Below, in pieces: positions 9,670 to 19,231 of a stretch of 64,000 bases of DNA. The position numbers and the translations under genes were made by a program. Under the pieces are notes generated by a model. The model had not been told where the DNA came from and searched no databases. It worked only from the letters and a program-made list of their open reading frames with translations. The DNA is from Iodidimonas sp. SYSU 1G8 (lineage in GTDB: Bacteria; Pseudomonadota; Alphaproteobacteria; SMXS01): contig NZ_JBBYXJ010000002.1 in NCBI RefSeq assembly GCF_039655775.1, forward strand, positions 186,001 through 250,000. Direction: 5' to 3'. How positions within the stretch are numbered: the first letter of the stretch is position 1; each line of letters starts with the position of its first letter.

Positions 9670-10140
9670 ATGAGTGAAGAGAACGAACAGCCGCAGGGCG
9701 ACGCCCAGGTGGTCCTGCTGACCCAGTATATCCGGGACCTGTCCTTCGAGAGCCCCAATGCCCCGTCGATCTTCCGCCTGATCGAGGAAAAGAAGCCCGC
9801 GATCAACGTGAATGTGGGCGTGCGCGTCAACCAGATGGGCGCCGAGGGCTATGAAACGGTGATGACCATCACCGTGGAAGCCAAGAGCGAAGACACGGTC
9901 GCCTTCGTGGTCGAGCTGGAATACGGCACCCTGTGGGGTATCCGCGGCGTTCCGGAACAGCACCTGCCGCCGCTGCTGCTGGTGGAATGCCCGCGCCTGA
10001 TGTTCCCGTTCGCCCGCCGCATCCTGGCCGACGCCATCCGCGATGGCGGTTTCCCTGCCGTGCTGCTCGAACCAGTGGATTTCGGCGCGCTCTATCGCGC
10101 CCAGCGCGGCGCCATGCCGGAAGGCACCAAGCCGAACTGA
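9670..10140 (+). CDS. secB: Protein-export chaperone SecB
   Basis: Cytosolic tetrameric chaperone that keeps preproteins unfolded and delivers them to SecA. The 156 residues contain the FSFESPNAP-like LSFESPNAPSIF motif, the conserved Y-T-V strand region ETVMTITVEAKSEDTVAFVVE, and the LLVECPRLMFPFARRI segment. The start is ATG 9670; a GTG three bases upstream is also possible. The C-terminal EGTKPN tail is short and lacks the basic SecA-binding tail seen in E. coli. Confidence 0.96.
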   Translation: MSEENEQPQGDAQVVLLTQYIRDLSFESPNAPSIFRLIEEKKPAINVNVGVRVNQMGAEGYETVMTITVEAKSEDTVAFVVELEYGTLWGIRGVPEQHLPPLLLVECPRLMFPFARRILADAIRDGGFPAVLLEPVDFGALYRAQRGAMPEGTKPN

Positions 10141-10178
10141 TCCCGGCGGCCGGGAGACCGGTCGCTCGTTTTCTTCCT

Positions 10179-10850
10179 CTAATCCTGCAGCCAGAGCGCG
10201 TTGGGCAGCCTGGCGATGAACGCCGCATGGGCCGCCAGTTCCTCCTCGGTCGCGGCATGCGGCCGGGCTGGCCGCTGCTGGCGTTTGACGACCACGAGCG
10301 CACGGGACGATTCCACCGACAGCACGAGACCGGGCTGACGGCCGCCGATCAACTCCAGATAAACCTCGGCCAGCAACTCGGAATCGAGCAAGGCGCCGTG
10401 CAGGGTGCGGCTGCTGTTGTCGATCTGAAACCGCCGGCACAGCGCATCGAGGCTGTTGTTGGCACCGGGAAATTTCCGCCGCGCCAGCGCCAGCGTATCG
10501 ATGACCCGGTCGCCGGGAATCATCGCCCGTTTCACCCGCGACAATTCAGCATTGAGAAAATTGACGTCGAAGGACGCGTTGTGCGCGATCAGCGTCGCAT
10601 CCTCGGTGAATGCCAGGAAATCATCGACCACTTCGCGAAAGCGCGGCTTGTCGGAGAGGAATTCCTCCGAGAGGCCGTGCACGTTGAACGCGGCGGTCGG
10701 CATGTCCCGGTCGGGATTCAGATAGACATGGAAGGTCCGGCCGGTCGGCATGTGATTGACCAGCTCGACACAACCGATTTCGACGACCCGATCCCCTTGA
10801 AGCGGATCGAAGCCGGTGGTTTCCGTATCGAGGACGATTTCCCGCGTCAT
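10179..10850 (-). CDS. dnaQ: DNA polymerase III epsilon subunit (3'-5' proofreading exonuclease)
   Basis: Proofreading subunit of the replicative polymerase. The 223-residue protein has the DEDDh set: D7/E9 in [11 protein letters not shown], the VVEIGCVE strand, [14 protein letters not shown], and [18 protein letters not shown] start at 10850 gives the normal N-terminus [13 protein letters not shown]. It overlaps the coaE stop by 4 bases and ends the leftward run ppsR-maf-aroE-coaE-dnaQ beside the origin. Confidence 0.96.
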   Translation of the reverse strand: MTREIVLDTETTGFDPLQGDRVVEIGCVELVNHMPTGRTFHVYLNPDRDMPTAAFNVHGLSEEFLSDKPRFREVVDDFLAFTEDATLIAHNASFDVNFLNAELSRVKRAMIPGDRVIDTLALARRKFPGANNSLDALCRRFQIDNSSRTLHGALLDSELLAEVYLELIGGRQPGLVLSVESSRALVVVKRQQRPARPHAATEEELAAHAAFIARLPNALWLQD

Positions 10851-11485
10851 TTGCGTGCCCGCCGCGTCAGGATGCGGTACGGCCACACGAGGCCGGACCG
10901 GTGCTGGACCTGGGCAATGATACGCCGCACGGCCCGGCGGGCAAAGGCCTTGCCAAGGCCCGAGGGGACGATGAAGTCAGCCTTACGCCGCTTGATCGCG
11001 TCAGGTGTCTGCAATTTCAGCACCTGATCGAGGCGTTCGGCGGTCATGCCCGGGCGCGCCAGCACGCGTTTGCGCTGCACGGCGGCCGGCGCCGAGACGA
11101 CGACGGACACGTCGACGTAGCGGTCGCCGCCGGTTTCGAACAGCAGCGGGATATCGAGCACGACGAGCCTTTCTCCGCGCCGCTGCGCCGCCTGCAGAAA
11201 CCGCCGCTGGGCCTGACCGACAAGCGGATGGATGATCTTCTCGAGCTTGCGCAGTTCCTCGGGCTTGCCGAAGACACGCTTGCCGAGCTCGGGCCGGTCG
11301 ATGGCGCCATCCTTGACCACGCCGGGAAAGGCGGCCTCCACAGGCGCGACCGCGGCGCCGCCACGGCGCATCAGTGCATGAACCGCCGCGTCGGCGTCAT
11401 AGACAGGGACGCCTTCGCGCCGAAACATGCGCGCGGTTTCCGATTTCCCCATGCCGATGGAGCCCGTCAGGCCGATCAGTATCAT
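10847..11485 (-). CDS. coaE: Dephospho-CoA kinase CoaE
   Basis: Phosphorylates dephospho-CoA in the last step of CoA synthesis. In the 212-residue form the P-loop is [11 protein letters not shown] at about residues 5-15, followed by the [16 protein letters not shown] lid/substrate region and [13 protein letters not shown]. Start 11485 (MILIGLTGS) is set by the ATGA overlap with the aroE stop. The frame continues upstream to 11554, but that part is within aroE. Confidence 0.96.
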   Translation of the reverse strand: MILIGLTGSIGMGKSETARMFRREGVPVYDADAAVHALMRRGGAAVAPVEAAFPGVVKDGAIDRPELGKRVFGKPEELRKLEKIIHPLVGQAQRRFLQAAQRRGERLVVLDIPLLFETGGDRYVDVSVVVSAPAAVQRKRVLARPGMTAERLDQVLKLQTPDAIKRRKADFIVPSGLGKAFARRAVRRIIAQVQHRSGLVWPYRILTRRARK

Positions 11486-12402
11486 TTGCCCCCCAGATCC
11501 CGCACCACGATCGCTCGCAATTCTTCCGTTACCGCCGGCCGGACGCCGAACCACGCCTCGAAACCTGGAACCGCCTGATAGAGCAGCATGCCGAGACCGT
11601 CGACGGTGATGTTTCCCTGCGCCCGCGCGGCCGCCAGCAGACCGGTTTCCAGCGGTGCATAGACGATATCGTTGACGACGGCGTCCGCCGGCAAATCGTC
11701 CAGTGCGATCTCCAGCGGCTCCTGACCATGCATTCCCATGCTGGTGGTATTGACCAGCAGCGCCGCGCCGGCCAGCGCGGCGGACCGTTCGGCCCAGTCG
11801 ATCACGGTTATCCTGCCCGCGCCCAGTTCGGCGGCCAAGTCATCGGCTCGCCCGCGCGTACGGTTCGCCAGCCTGATTTCGGGAGCACCCGCATCGAGCA
11901 GCGCCACCAGGATCGCCCGGGCGGCGCCGCCCGCGCCCAGCACCACGGACGGCCCGGAGGAGACGTTGAATTCAGGCGCGTTCAGCAGGAAGCCGGCATG
12001 ACCAGCCCCCTGACTGTCTCGTGTAAAGCGGTCTCGCAGAGCGGCGGTCGCCGACACACGAAGATTCTCCATGAACCCTTCCGCGTCCGTATTGGTGGCA
12101 TGGATCGCCCCGTCGCGGACGACCAGCGTGTTCGCCGCGCCGATCCGGCGCGCCAACGCATCGACCTCATCGGCGACGTCGAGGGCGATGATTTTGTGCG
12201 GCAGCGTGGCATTCACCCCGGCAAACCCCAGTTTCGGCAGGGCACGAATGGCGGAAGCGGCGTCCTCGGGCCGGACGGGCAGCGGAATATAGACCCCGGA
12301 AATCCGGTGCTGTTGCAGCCAGTGGCCGTGAATCAGCGGCGAGCGCGAATGGGCGATGGGCCAGCCGATCACGCCGGCGAGGATGGAAGGATTGGAAGAC
12401 AC
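11482..12402 (-). CDS. aroE: Shikimate dehydrogenase AroE
   Basis: NADP-dependent reduction of 3-dehydroshikimate to shikimate. The 306-residue protein has the substrate motif SRSPLIHG (19-26), catalytic lysine K70 in NATLPHK with its partner aspartate in NTDAEGF (about 107), the nucleotide-binding GAGGAARAI and [11 protein letters not shown] loops, and the SMGMHG motif. It is somewhat longer than E. coli AroE because of an insertion near residues 115-130. It lies 5 bases after maf and overlaps coaE. Confidence 0.96.
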   Translation of the reverse strand: MSSNPSILAGVIGWPIAHSRSPLIHGHWLQQHRISGVYIPLPVRPEDAASAIRALPKLGFAGVNATLPHKIIALDVADEVDALARRIGAANTLVVRDGAIHATNTDAEGFMENLRVSATAALRDRFTRDSQGAGHAGFLLNAPEFNVSSGPSVVLGAGGAARAILVALLDAGAPEIRLANRTRGRADDLAAELGAGRITVIDWAERSAALAGAALLVNTTSMGMHGQEPLEIALDDLPADAVVNDIVYAPLETGLLAAARAQGNITVDGLGMLLYQAVPGFEAWFGVRPAVTEELRAIVVRDLGGK

Positions 12403-12407
12403 GCGGT

Positions 12408-12998
12408 TCAGGCCTCGATGATGTCGCGGTGCCTCAGGAAAGCCAACAGCGGCAGCAAAGGCAAGCCCAGGATGGAAAAGAAGTCACCATCGACACGCTC
12501 GAACAGATGCGCGCCCCGCCCTTCCAGCTGATACGCCCCGACACTGAGCAGCGCATCGTCGCCGATCGCGGCCAGATAGGTGTCAATGAAGCGGTCGCTG
12601 AAGTCGCGCATGGTCAGAACCGGCCGTTCGGTATGCCGCCATAGGACAGTGCCGTCCTGGACAATGACCGCGGCGGTGCACAGATGGTGTGTTCGCCCGC
12701 GCAACCGTGCGAGGTGGCCGCGTGCTTCATCGAGATCGCGCGGCTTGTCGAAGAGGTCGGGGCCGCACACCAGCATCTGGTCGGCGCCGATGACCGCCGC
12801 GCCCCGATGGGTGGCTGAAATGGCCTGGGCTTTGATCTCGGCGAGACACTGGGCGATGTCCAACGGGTCCTCGCCGTTCATCGCCTCTTTCGTGGCGGCC
12901 TCATCGGCATGGGCGGGAATGATGTCGAAGTCGAGGCCGGCGGCGCGCAGCATGGTCGCGCGCACGCGGCTCGCCGACGCCAGGATCAGCCGGGTCAT
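12408..12998 (-). CDS. Maf-like nucleoside triphosphate pyrophosphatase
   Basis: A 196-residue Maf/HAM1-fold house-cleaning enzyme that hydrolyses non-canonical or modified NTPs to NMPs. The N-terminal LILASASRVRATML motif and GADQMLVC site are characteristic; the GAYQLEGRGAHLFERVDGDFFSILGLPL C-terminal block is a variant of the Maf G-x-Y-x-I-E-G motif, shown here by its key residues G, Y, E and G. It overlaps ppsR by 4 bases. It belongs to the conserved set left of the hemE-type origin. Confidence 0.93.
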   Translation of the reverse strand: MTRLILASASRVRATMLRAAGLDFDIIPAHADEAATKEAMNGEDPLDIAQCLAEIKAQAISATHRGAAVIGADQMLVCGPDLFDKPRDLDEARGHLARLRGRTHHLCTAAVIVQDGTVLWRHTERPVLTMRDFSDRFIDTYLAAIGDDALLSVGAYQLEGRGAHLFERVDGDFFSILGLPLLPLLAFLRHRDIIEA

Positions 12999-13819
12999 GA
13001 CGCCGCCAGCTCTTCCTGACGGCGCTGATAGAGGTTGTAGATCGCCGCCGCGGTTTCCTCGATCGAGCGCCGGGTGACGTCGATGATCGGCCAGCCGCGC
13101 TTGAGATACATGCGCCGCGCGTTGGTGATTTCCTCGGCAACGGCCTCGGGATCCGCATAGGCGGTATCCTCCAGATCGGACAGCGCCCGCATGCGGGTGC
13201 GCCGGATGTGGACGAGCCGGTCCGGCGACAGGGTGAGCGCGACGATCAGCGGTTTCTTGAGGCCATCCAGTTCGGCGGGCAAGGGAATGCCTGGAACAAC
13301 GGGTACGTTGGCCACCTTCAGTCCGCGATTGGCCAGATAGATCCCCGTCGGCGTCTTCGACGTCCGCGAGACACCCAGCAGGATGATATCAGCCTGATGC
13401 AGGTCGTCGGTCCGCAGCCCGTCATCATGGGCCATGGTGAAGCTCATGGCCTCGATCCGGCCGAAATATTCCGCGTTCATCTCATGTTGCTGGCCAGGAC
13501 GGCCGAGGCTTTCGGCGCCGAGATAGCGGCCGAAGGCATCCATCACCGGATCGAGCACGGCAATGGAGAGAATGCCCAGATTGCGGCAGCCTTCCTCCAG
13601 CTGGTCGCGCAGGCCGCGATCGACCAGGGTGAACATGACCAGACCGGGTGTACGCTGAATGGCCGACAGGACCAGTTCCATCTGTTTGGGTGTGCGGACC
13701 ATGGAGTGAAAATGCTCCATGGCATCGAACCCCTCAAACTGGACCAATGCGGCCTTCACCACCGAACTGAGGGTTTCGCCGGTCGCGTCGGATACCAGAT
13801 GGAGATGAAAGCGCTGCAT
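12995..13819 (-). CDS. ppsR: PEP synthetase regulatory protein (kinase/pyrophosphorylase, DUF299)
   Basis: Bifunctional serine/threonine kinase and Pi-dependent pyrophosphorylase that switches pyruvate,water dikinase or PPDK off and on. The 274-residue protein starts with LHLVSDATGETL and has the P-loop GVSRTSKT at 149-156. It is the first gene left of the origin. A parS site ends 7 bases upstream of its ATG, so ParB bound there could cover its translation start region or promoter. Its exact target enzyme is not in this window. Confidence 0.94.
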   Translation of the reverse strand: MQRFHLHLVSDATGETLSSVVKAALVQFEGFDAMEHFHSMVRTPKQMELVLSAIQRTPGLVMFTLVDRGLRDQLEEGCRNLGILSIAVLDPVMDAFGRYLGAESLGRPGQQHEMNAEYFGRIEAMSFTMAHDDGLRTDDLHQADIILLGVSRTSKTPTGIYLANRGLKVANVPVVPGIPLPAELDGLKKPLIVALTLSPDRLVHIRRTRMRALSDLEDTAYADPEAVAEEITNARRMYLKRGWPIIDVTRRSIEETAAAIYNLYQRRQEELAAS

Positions 13820-14198
13820 GTGACTCGTTTCACGTGAAACCTGTGGGCGAACTGTGCATAACCCGTCCCGCTTGGCAACCCGGCCTGTTTACGCAGAGTT
13901 AGCGGGGACAAGCGGAGCCGGTTGTGAATCCGTTGAACTGAATCGAAAAAGCCCCTGTGGATAAGTGGGACAAACAGTTGTCGGACATTTTTTATCCCCA
14001 CGTTTCTCACCGCTCAAAACCAGGGTGAGTCAGGCTTTGCGCGACTTATCCACAATCGGAGATTGATGGCTTTGGGGAAATCCCACGAGGCTGGCCATCT
14101 GGAGGACAAGTGGTGTATGAACACGTTCTCCCCATGATTCACAGGGATTCACTACCTCTACATCCCTTTAATCAATTCAGACTTAAGGTAAGGGTGGT
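13820..14198. other. oriC: Probable chromosomal replication origin (hemE-type oriC)
   Basis: A 379-base intergenic stretch between ppsR and hemE, the position of Caulobacter-type origins. Exact DnaA boxes TTATCCACA are at 14046-14054 (+) and 13956-13964 (-), with TTATGCACA at 13853-13861 (-), and one-mismatch boxes at 13992-14000 and 14135-14143. A T-rich run is at 13988-13995. A parS site marks the left edge. The maf-aroE-coaE-dnaQ-secB side and the hemE-rho side match conserved origin synteny. No TTAA-N7-TTAA CtrA site is seen. Confidence 0.82.
13827..13840. other. parS: parS centromere-like site at the origin edge
   Basis: The perfect palindrome GTTTCACGTGAAAC, the core of the bacterial parS consensus bound by ParB. 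The outermost consensus bases (T and A) are C and C here, so it matches 14 of 16. It lies between the ppsR start codon and the first DnaA-box variant. Confidence 0.88.
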
Positions 14199-15248
14199 GT
14201 GACCAAAATCGTCTCCAACAAGCGCTTCATCCAGGCCCTGACGGATTATCCGGTGGACCGCCCCCCGTTCTGGTTCATGCGCCAGGCCGGACGATACCTG
14301 CCCGAGTACCGGCAGATCCGCTCGAAGGTCGGTGATTTCCTCGAGCTCTGCTACACGCCGGAAGCCGCCGCCGAAGTGACGCTGCAGCCGATCCGGCGCT
14401 ATGGCATGGATGCCGCCATCCTGTTCGCCGATATCCTGCTGATCCCCGACGCGCTAGGTCAGAAGCTGGAATACCGCGAGGGTGAGGGCCCTGTGCTGGA
14501 TCCGATCCGGGACGGGGCCGCCGTGGCGGCGCTGACCCTGGACAAGATCGACGACAGGCTGGCCCCGGTCTACGAAACCGTCGAACGGGTGGCCGGCGCG
14601 TTGCCGGAGGAGACCGCCCTGATCGGTTTCGCGGGGTCGCCCTGGACCGTCGCCACCTACATGGTGGAAGGCCACGCCACGAAGGAGTTCCAGGAGCCCC
14701 GCCTCTGGGCGCTGCGTGATCCGCAAGGCTTCAGCGCCCTGATCGACGTACTGACGGAGGCGACGATCCACTATCTCGGTCGGCAGATCGAAGCTGGCGC
14801 CCATGCGGTGCAACTGTTCGACAGCTGGGCCGGTGTTTTGTCGGACGATCAGTTCTCGCGCTGGTGCACCGGGCCGACACGGACCATCGTGGGGCGGCTA
14901 AAGCGCCGTTTCCCCGACGTTCCCGTGATCGGCTTTCCGCGCGGCGCCGGCGTCAAGACGGCCGATTACGCGGCCGCGACGGGTGTGGACTGCGTCGGGC
15001 TCGATACCAGCATGCCGCCGCGCTGGGCGGCGCGGAGCCTGCAAGGCACGGTGGCGGTACAGGGCAATCTGGACCCGCTCGCGGTGGTCGCTGGCGGCAG
15101 GGCCATGGAAGGCCAGGCAAGGGAAATTCTGAAGGCCCTGTCCTATGGGCCTTTTGTTTTCAATCTAGGCCATGGCATTGTACCGCAGACGCCGCCCGAA
15201 CATGTGGCGGCGCTATCGGACCTGTTGCGGAACTGGCAGGGCGAATAA
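14199..15248 (+). CDS. hemE: Uroporphyrinogen decarboxylase HemE
   Basis: Decarboxylates uroporphyrinogen III to coproporphyrinogen III in haem synthesis. The 349-residue protein has the N-terminal signature RPPFWFMRQAGRYLPEYR, the catalytic FADIL aspartate region and the GFAGSPWT motif. It uses a GTG start preceded by an AAGG-type site. The gene borders the origin. Unlike many relatives, hemH does not follow: the next gene is hemJ. Confidence 0.97.
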   Translation: MTKIVSNKRFIQALTDYPVDRPPFWFMRQAGRYLPEYRQIRSKVGDFLELCYTPEAAAEVTLQPIRRYGMDAAILFADILLIPDALGQKLEYREGEGPVLDPIRDGAAVAALTLDKIDDRLAPVYETVERVAGALPEETALIGFAGSPWTVATYMVEGHATKEFQEPRLWALRDPQGFSALIDVLTEATIHYLGRQIEAGAHAVQLFDSWAGVLSDDQFSRWCTGPTRTIVGRLKRRFPDVPVIGFPRGAGVKTADYAAATGVDCVGLDTSMPPRWAARSLQGTVAVQGNLDPLAVVAGGRAMEGQAREILKALSYGPFVFNLGHGIVPQTPPEHVAALSDLLRNWQGE

Positions 15249-15264
15249 CGGCGGAGAGCGTTCG

Positions 15265-15717
15265 ATGACGGAGATTCTGGCCAGTTGGTATCCCTGGCTG
15301 CTGGGCCTGCATATCATCGCCGTGATCGCCTGGATGGCCGGCATGCTGTATCTGCCGCGGCTTTTCGTCTATCACGCCGGCACCATGCCCGGTTCGGAAA
15401 GCTCCGAGCTGTTCAAGATCATGGAGCGTCGCCTGCTGAAGGCGATCATCAACCCGGCGATGATCGCGGCCCTGATCCTGGGGATTCTCCTGCTGTGGTC
15501 CAAGGACTGGGCGCAGCTGCGCGAAGGCTGGATGCATGGCAAGCTGCTGGCGCTGTTCTTCATGTTCGGCGTTCACGGCGTGCTATCCGGCCATACCCGG
15601 CGCTTCGCCGAGGACCAGCGCGCCAAGACGGCGCGCTACTACCGCGTTCTCAACGAGATCCCGACGGTACTGATGATCGCCATCGTCCTGCTGGTCGTCG
15701 TGGGCACCCGTCTCTGA
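15265..15717 (+). CDS. hemJ: Protoporphyrinogen IX oxidase HemJ (UPF0093)
   Basis: Membrane protoporphyrinogen oxidase, the oxygen-independent-type replacement for HemG/HemY in many alphaproteobacteria. The 150-residue protein has about four transmembrane helices and the conserved histidine-bearing first helix GLHIIAVIAWMAGMLYLPRL, followed by the KLLALFFMFGVHG helix. The ATG at 15265 follows GGCGGAGAG; an in-frame upstream extension to 15172 runs into hemE and is discarded. It pairs functionally with hemE. Confidence 0.93.
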   Translation: MTEILASWYPWLLGLHIIAVIAWMAGMLYLPRLFVYHAGTMPGSESSELFKIMERRLLKAIINPAMIAALILGILLLWSKDWAQLREGWMHGKLLALFFMFGVHGVLSGHTRRFAEDQRAKTARYYRVLNEIPTVLMIAIVLLVVVGTRL

Positions 15718-15960
15718 GGCGGATCCGGCCGTTTCCACCCGCACCATTTTTGCTGGACAAGGCTTGAAGCATTGGCCATTGTGGCCATATCCCATAGACA
15801 GTTCCAAGCGCTGTCGCGCCCCTCTCCGGGGTCTCTCAGAAAACATTCCAAGAACCAGAACGGCCGATCGACCCGGTGGGACACAGTGAGTGGATTAGAC
15901 CACGCATTCCCAAGCTGATCGTCCCCGTTCCACCCTTCCAGAAGGCAATCGGACATTCCG

Positions 15961-17217
15961 ATGAATCTACAAGAACTTAAGGGCAAGTCCCCGCCTGACC
16001 TGCTGGCGTTCGCCGAAGAGCTCGAGATCGAGAACGCCTCGAACATGCGCAAGCAGGACATGATGTTCGCCATCCTGAAGCAGCTGGCTGCCCAGGGCGA
16101 GGAAATCACCGGCGTCGGCGTGCTCGAGGTGCTGCAGGACGGATTCGGCTTTCTCCGCTCGCCGGACGCCAACTATCTGCCGGGGCCCGACGACATCTAT
16201 GTGAGCCCGACCCAGATCCGCCGCTTCGGCATGCGCACCGGCGACACGATCGAAGGGCCGATCCGCGCCCCCAAGGACAGCGAGCGCTATTTCGCCCTGC
16301 TGAAGGTTAACACCATCAATTTCGAGGATACGGAAAAGGCCCGTCACAAGGTCAATTTCGATAACCTCACGCCGCTCTATCCCGACGAGCGCCTCGTCCT
16401 CGACCGCGATGATCCGCGTGTGGACGATCTCAGCTCGCGCATCATCGACATCGTCGCGCCGCTCGGCAAAGGCCAGCGCGCCCTGGTCGTGGCGCCGCCG
16501 CGGACCGGCAAGACCGTGCTGCTGCAGAACATCGCGCACTCGATCACCACCAATCATCCGGAAGTGTATCTGATCGTTCTGCTGATCGACGAGCGCCCGG
16601 AAGAAGTCACCGATATGGCCCGCTCGGTGAAGGGCGAGGTCATCAGCTCGACTTTCGACGAGCCGGCGACGCGCCATGTGGCCGTGACCGAAATGGTCAT
16701 CGAGAAGGCCAAGCGCCTCGTCGAGCACAAGCGCGACGTGGTCATCCTGCTGGATTCCATTACCCGTCTCGCCCGCGCTTACAACACCGTCGTGCCCTCT
16801 TCCGGCAAGGTGCTGACCGGCGGCGTGGACGCCAACGCCCTGCAGCGCCCCAAGCGCTTCTTTGGCGCGGCCCGCAACATCGAGGAAGGCGGTTCGCTGA
16901 CCATCATCGCCACGGCGCTGATCGACACCGGCAGCCGCATGGACGAAGTGATCTTCGAAGAGTTCAAGGGTACGGGCAATTCGGAAATCATTCTCGACCG
17001 CAAGGTCGCCGACAAGCGTGTCTTCCCGGCCATCGACATCCTGAAGTCTGGCACCCGCAAGGAAGAACTGCTGGTCAACAAGGGCACCCTGTCCAAGATG
17101 TGGGTGCTGCGGCGTATTCTCAACCCGATGGGCACGGTCGACGCCATCGAGTTCCTGGCCAGCAAGGTCAAGGACAGCAAGAACAACGCCGATTTCTTCG
17201 AATCGATGAATACCTGA
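15961..17217 (+). CDS. rho: Transcription termination factor Rho
   Basis: Hexameric RNA helicase that terminates transcription. In 418 residues: the N-terminal helix bundle ([19 protein letters not shown]), the cold-shock-like RNA-binding domain with DGFGFLRSP (60-68), Walker A PPRTGKTV (179-186), Walker [14 protein letters not shown]-loop [14 protein letters not shown] and R-loop KGTGNSEI. The 243 bases before it (15718-15960) carry no gene and probably form a long leader, common for autoregulated rho; I see no clear attenuator there. Confidence 0.98.
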   Translation: MNLQELKGKSPPDLLAFAEELEIENASNMRKQDMMFAILKQLAAQGEEITGVGVLEVLQDGFGFLRSPDANYLPGPDDIYVSPTQIRRFGMRTGDTIEGPIRAPKDSERYFALLKVNTINFEDTEKARHKVNFDNLTPLYPDERLVLDRDDPRVDDLSSRIIDIVAPLGKGQRALVVAPPRTGKTVLLQNIAHSITTNHPEVYLIVLLIDERPEEVTDMARSVKGEVISSTFDEPATRHVAVTEMVIEKAKRLVEHKRDVVILLDSITRLARAYNTVVPSSGKVLTGGVDANALQRPKRFFGAARNIEEGGSLTIIATALIDTGSRMDEVIFEEFKGTGNSEIILDRKVADKRVFPAIDILKSGTRKEELLVNKGTLSKMWVLRRILNPMGTVDAIEFLASKVKDSKNNADFFESMNT

Positions 17218-17259
17218 GGTCGTTGCCGCGCCGTGGGGCGCGGCGGCAATCCAGAAGGA

Positions 17260-18207
17260 TCAGGCGCCCCGGAGCGAGACCGCTTCGGTGGCGTGATCAT
17301 GTCCCTTGCGCAGGATGAGATCGGCCCGCTGCCGCGTCGGCAGGATGTTGGTGCGCAGATTGACCAGATTGATGGCTTCCCAGATCGACGTCGCCGTCTC
17401 GCGCGCCTCGCCGTCGCTGAGAACGGCATAGCGGTGGAAGTAGGACTGCGGGTCGCGGAACGCGGTTTCGCGCAGCCGCAGAAAGCGCTCCACGTACCAT
17501 TTATGCAGGTCTTCCTCGCTGGCGTCGATATAGATCGAGAAGTCGAAGAAATCGGACACGTAAGGCATGGGATCGGCGGATGCCGGGCTGGTCTGGAGCA
17601 CGTTCAGGCCTTCGACGATCAGGATATCCGGCCGGTCGATGGTCAGCACCTTGTCGGGCTGGACGTTGTAGACCAGATGGGAATAGGTGGGCGCCGTGAC
17701 GTTGTGCTTTCCCCCCTTCACATCGGCCATGAAGGCGAGCATGGCCGGCAGGTCGTAGCTTTCGGGAAAGCCCTTCCGGTTCATGATGCCGCGCCGTTCC
17801 ATTTCCTCGTTGGGGAGCAGGAAGCCGTCCGTCGGCACCAGATCGACCCGGGGATGATCGGCCCAGCGGCTGAGCAGGGTGCGCAGGATGCGGGCCGTGG
17901 TGCTTTTGCCGACCGAGACACTGCCCGCCATGCCGATGATGTACGGCACCTTGCGCTTTTGGAGGCCCAGGAACTCGTTAGTGGCCCGGAACAGCTGCTG
18001 CGAGGCGGCGTAGTGCAGGTTGATCAGGCGCGAGAGCGGCAGGTAGATCTCGACGACCTCGCTCATGGAGACCGGTTCGTTGAGACCTTTCAGCGTATCC
18101 AGTTCGGCGTCGGACAGGTTCAGCGGCGTGTCTTCACGCAGCCGCGACCATTCGGAGCGCGAGAATTCCCGGTACGGTGAGATGGCGATGTGCGTCTTGC
18201 GGATCAT
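17260..18207 (-). CDS. coaA: Type I pantothenate kinase CoaA
   Basis: First and regulated step of CoA synthesis, phosphorylating pantothenate. The 315-residue protein has the P-loop GSVSVGKST at 95-103, the [13 protein letters not shown] segment and SRHLVYN-like [12 protein letters not shown], all typical of the bacterial type I enzyme. It converges with rho; the intervening 42 bases contain a GC-rich inverted repeat (17225-17232 with 17237-17244) without a clear T-run. coaE of the same pathway lies on the other side of the origin. Confidence 0.97.
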   Translation of the reverse strand: MIRKTHIAISPYREFSRSEWSRLREDTPLNLSDAELDTLKGLNEPVSMSEVVEIYLPLSRLINLHYAASQQLFRATNEFLGLQKRKVPYIIGMAGSVSVGKSTTARILRTLLSRWADHPRVDLVPTDGFLLPNEEMERRGIMNRKGFPESYDLPAMLAFMADVKGGKHNVTAPTYSHLVYNVQPDKVLTIDRPDILIVEGLNVLQTSPASADPMPYVSDFFDFSIYIDASEEDLHKWYVERFLRLRETAFRDPQSYFHRYAVLSDGEARETATSIWEAINLVNLRTNILPTRQRADLILRKGHDHATEAVSLRGA

Positions 18208-18252
18208 GGGGCCTGCGGCCTGGAAAGTTTCGGGCGGTCGTCAGGCCGGTCG

Positions 18253-19227
18253 TTACGGCAGGATGACAGTGGAGCCGGTATGTTTGCGGTCTTCCGCGTC
18301 CCGATGCAACTGAACGATGTCGTCTAACGGGTAGGTCTGGTTGATTTCGATGCGAACGGCATCGCTGCGGATGACATTGAACAAGGCATTCACGGCCTCG
18401 TCGCGCTCCGCCGGATCGGAAATGTAGGCGTTGAGGCCGGGCCGGGTGACGTAGAGCGAGCCCTTGGCGGCGAGAATGCCCAGATCGACGCCGGCGACGG
18501 CGCCCGAGGAATTCCCGAACGAGACCATCAGGCCGCGTGGGCGCAGACAATCCAGCGAAGCAAGCCAGGTATCCTTGCCGATGGAATCATAGACAACCGG
18601 CACCATGGCGCCCTGTGTGATCTCGCGGACCCGGGAAGGAATGGCTTCCCGGGAAGTGACGATGACATGGTCACAGCCATGATCGAGGGCGGTCTGGACC
18701 TTGGCATCGCTGCCCACGGTGCCGATCACCACCGCACCCAGCGATTGGGCCCATTGACAGGCGATCAGTCCGACACCGCCTGCGGCGGCATGGAACAGGA
18801 TCGGCTCGCCCGGCGAGACCTTGTAGGTTCGGCGCAGCAGATACTCGGCGGTCAGCCCCTTGAGCATGGCGGCCGCGGCAACCTGATCGGGAATGTCATC
18901 GGGCAGAGGGACGACTGAACGGGCATCCACCAGCCACGCCTGGGCATAGGCGCCGAGCGCGCCGACGATCGTCGCGACCCGGTCGCCGGGCTTCAGATGG
19001 CCGACACCCTCGCCCACCGCTTCCACCGTACCGGCCGCTTCGCCGCCCAGGCCGGTGGGCATGGGCAGCGGATAGAGGCCGGAGCGGTGGTAGGTGTCGA
19101 GAAAATTGAAGCCGATGGCCGTGTTCCGCATGACGATCTGTCCCGGCCCTGGCGCGGGCAGATCCTGATCGACGATTTCCATCATTTCGGGTCCGCCCTG
19201 GCGGGCGATGCGGACGGCCTTCACCAT
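18253..19227 (-). CDS. Zinc-free NADPH:quinone oxidoreductase (QorA-like, MDR superfamily)
   Basis: A 324-residue medium-chain reductase without zinc-ligand cysteines, matching quinone oxidoreductase: IGFNFLDTYHRSGLYPLP near the N-terminus, GLGGEAAGTVEAVG, and the nucleotide-binding AAAGGVGLIACQWA motif. It probably reduces quinones with NADPH. Start 19227 (MVKAVRIARQGGP) fits the family; the ORF extends 36 codons further with no homology. It is 4 bases downstream of the dienelactone hydrolase gene, in the same operon. Confidence 0.92.
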   Translation of the reverse strand: MVKAVRIARQGGPEMMEIVDQDLPAPGPGQIVMRNTAIGFNFLDTYHRSGLYPLPMPTGLGGEAAGTVEAVGEGVGHLKPGDRVATIVGALGAYAQAWLVDARSVVPLPDDIPDQVAAAAMLKGLTAEYLLRRTYKVSPGEPILFHAAAGGVGLIACQWAQSLGAVVIGTVGSDAKVQTALDHGCDHVIVTSREAIPSRVREITQGAMVPVVYDSIGKDTWLASLDCLRPRGLMVSFGNSSGAVAGVDLGILAAKGSLYVTRPGLNAYISDPAERDEAVNALFNVIRSDAVRIEINQTYPLDDIVQLHRDAEDRKHTGSTVILP

Positions 19228-19231
19228 CGTC

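Noticed and set aside
14168-14186. Possible CtrA site in the origin
   Set aside because: Two TTAA half-sites are present but spaced by 11 bases, not 7, so it does not meet the CtrA consensus.
17225-17244. Terminator between rho and coaA
   Set aside because: A GC-rich inverted repeat exists, but neither strand has a T-run, so I did not list it as a terminator.
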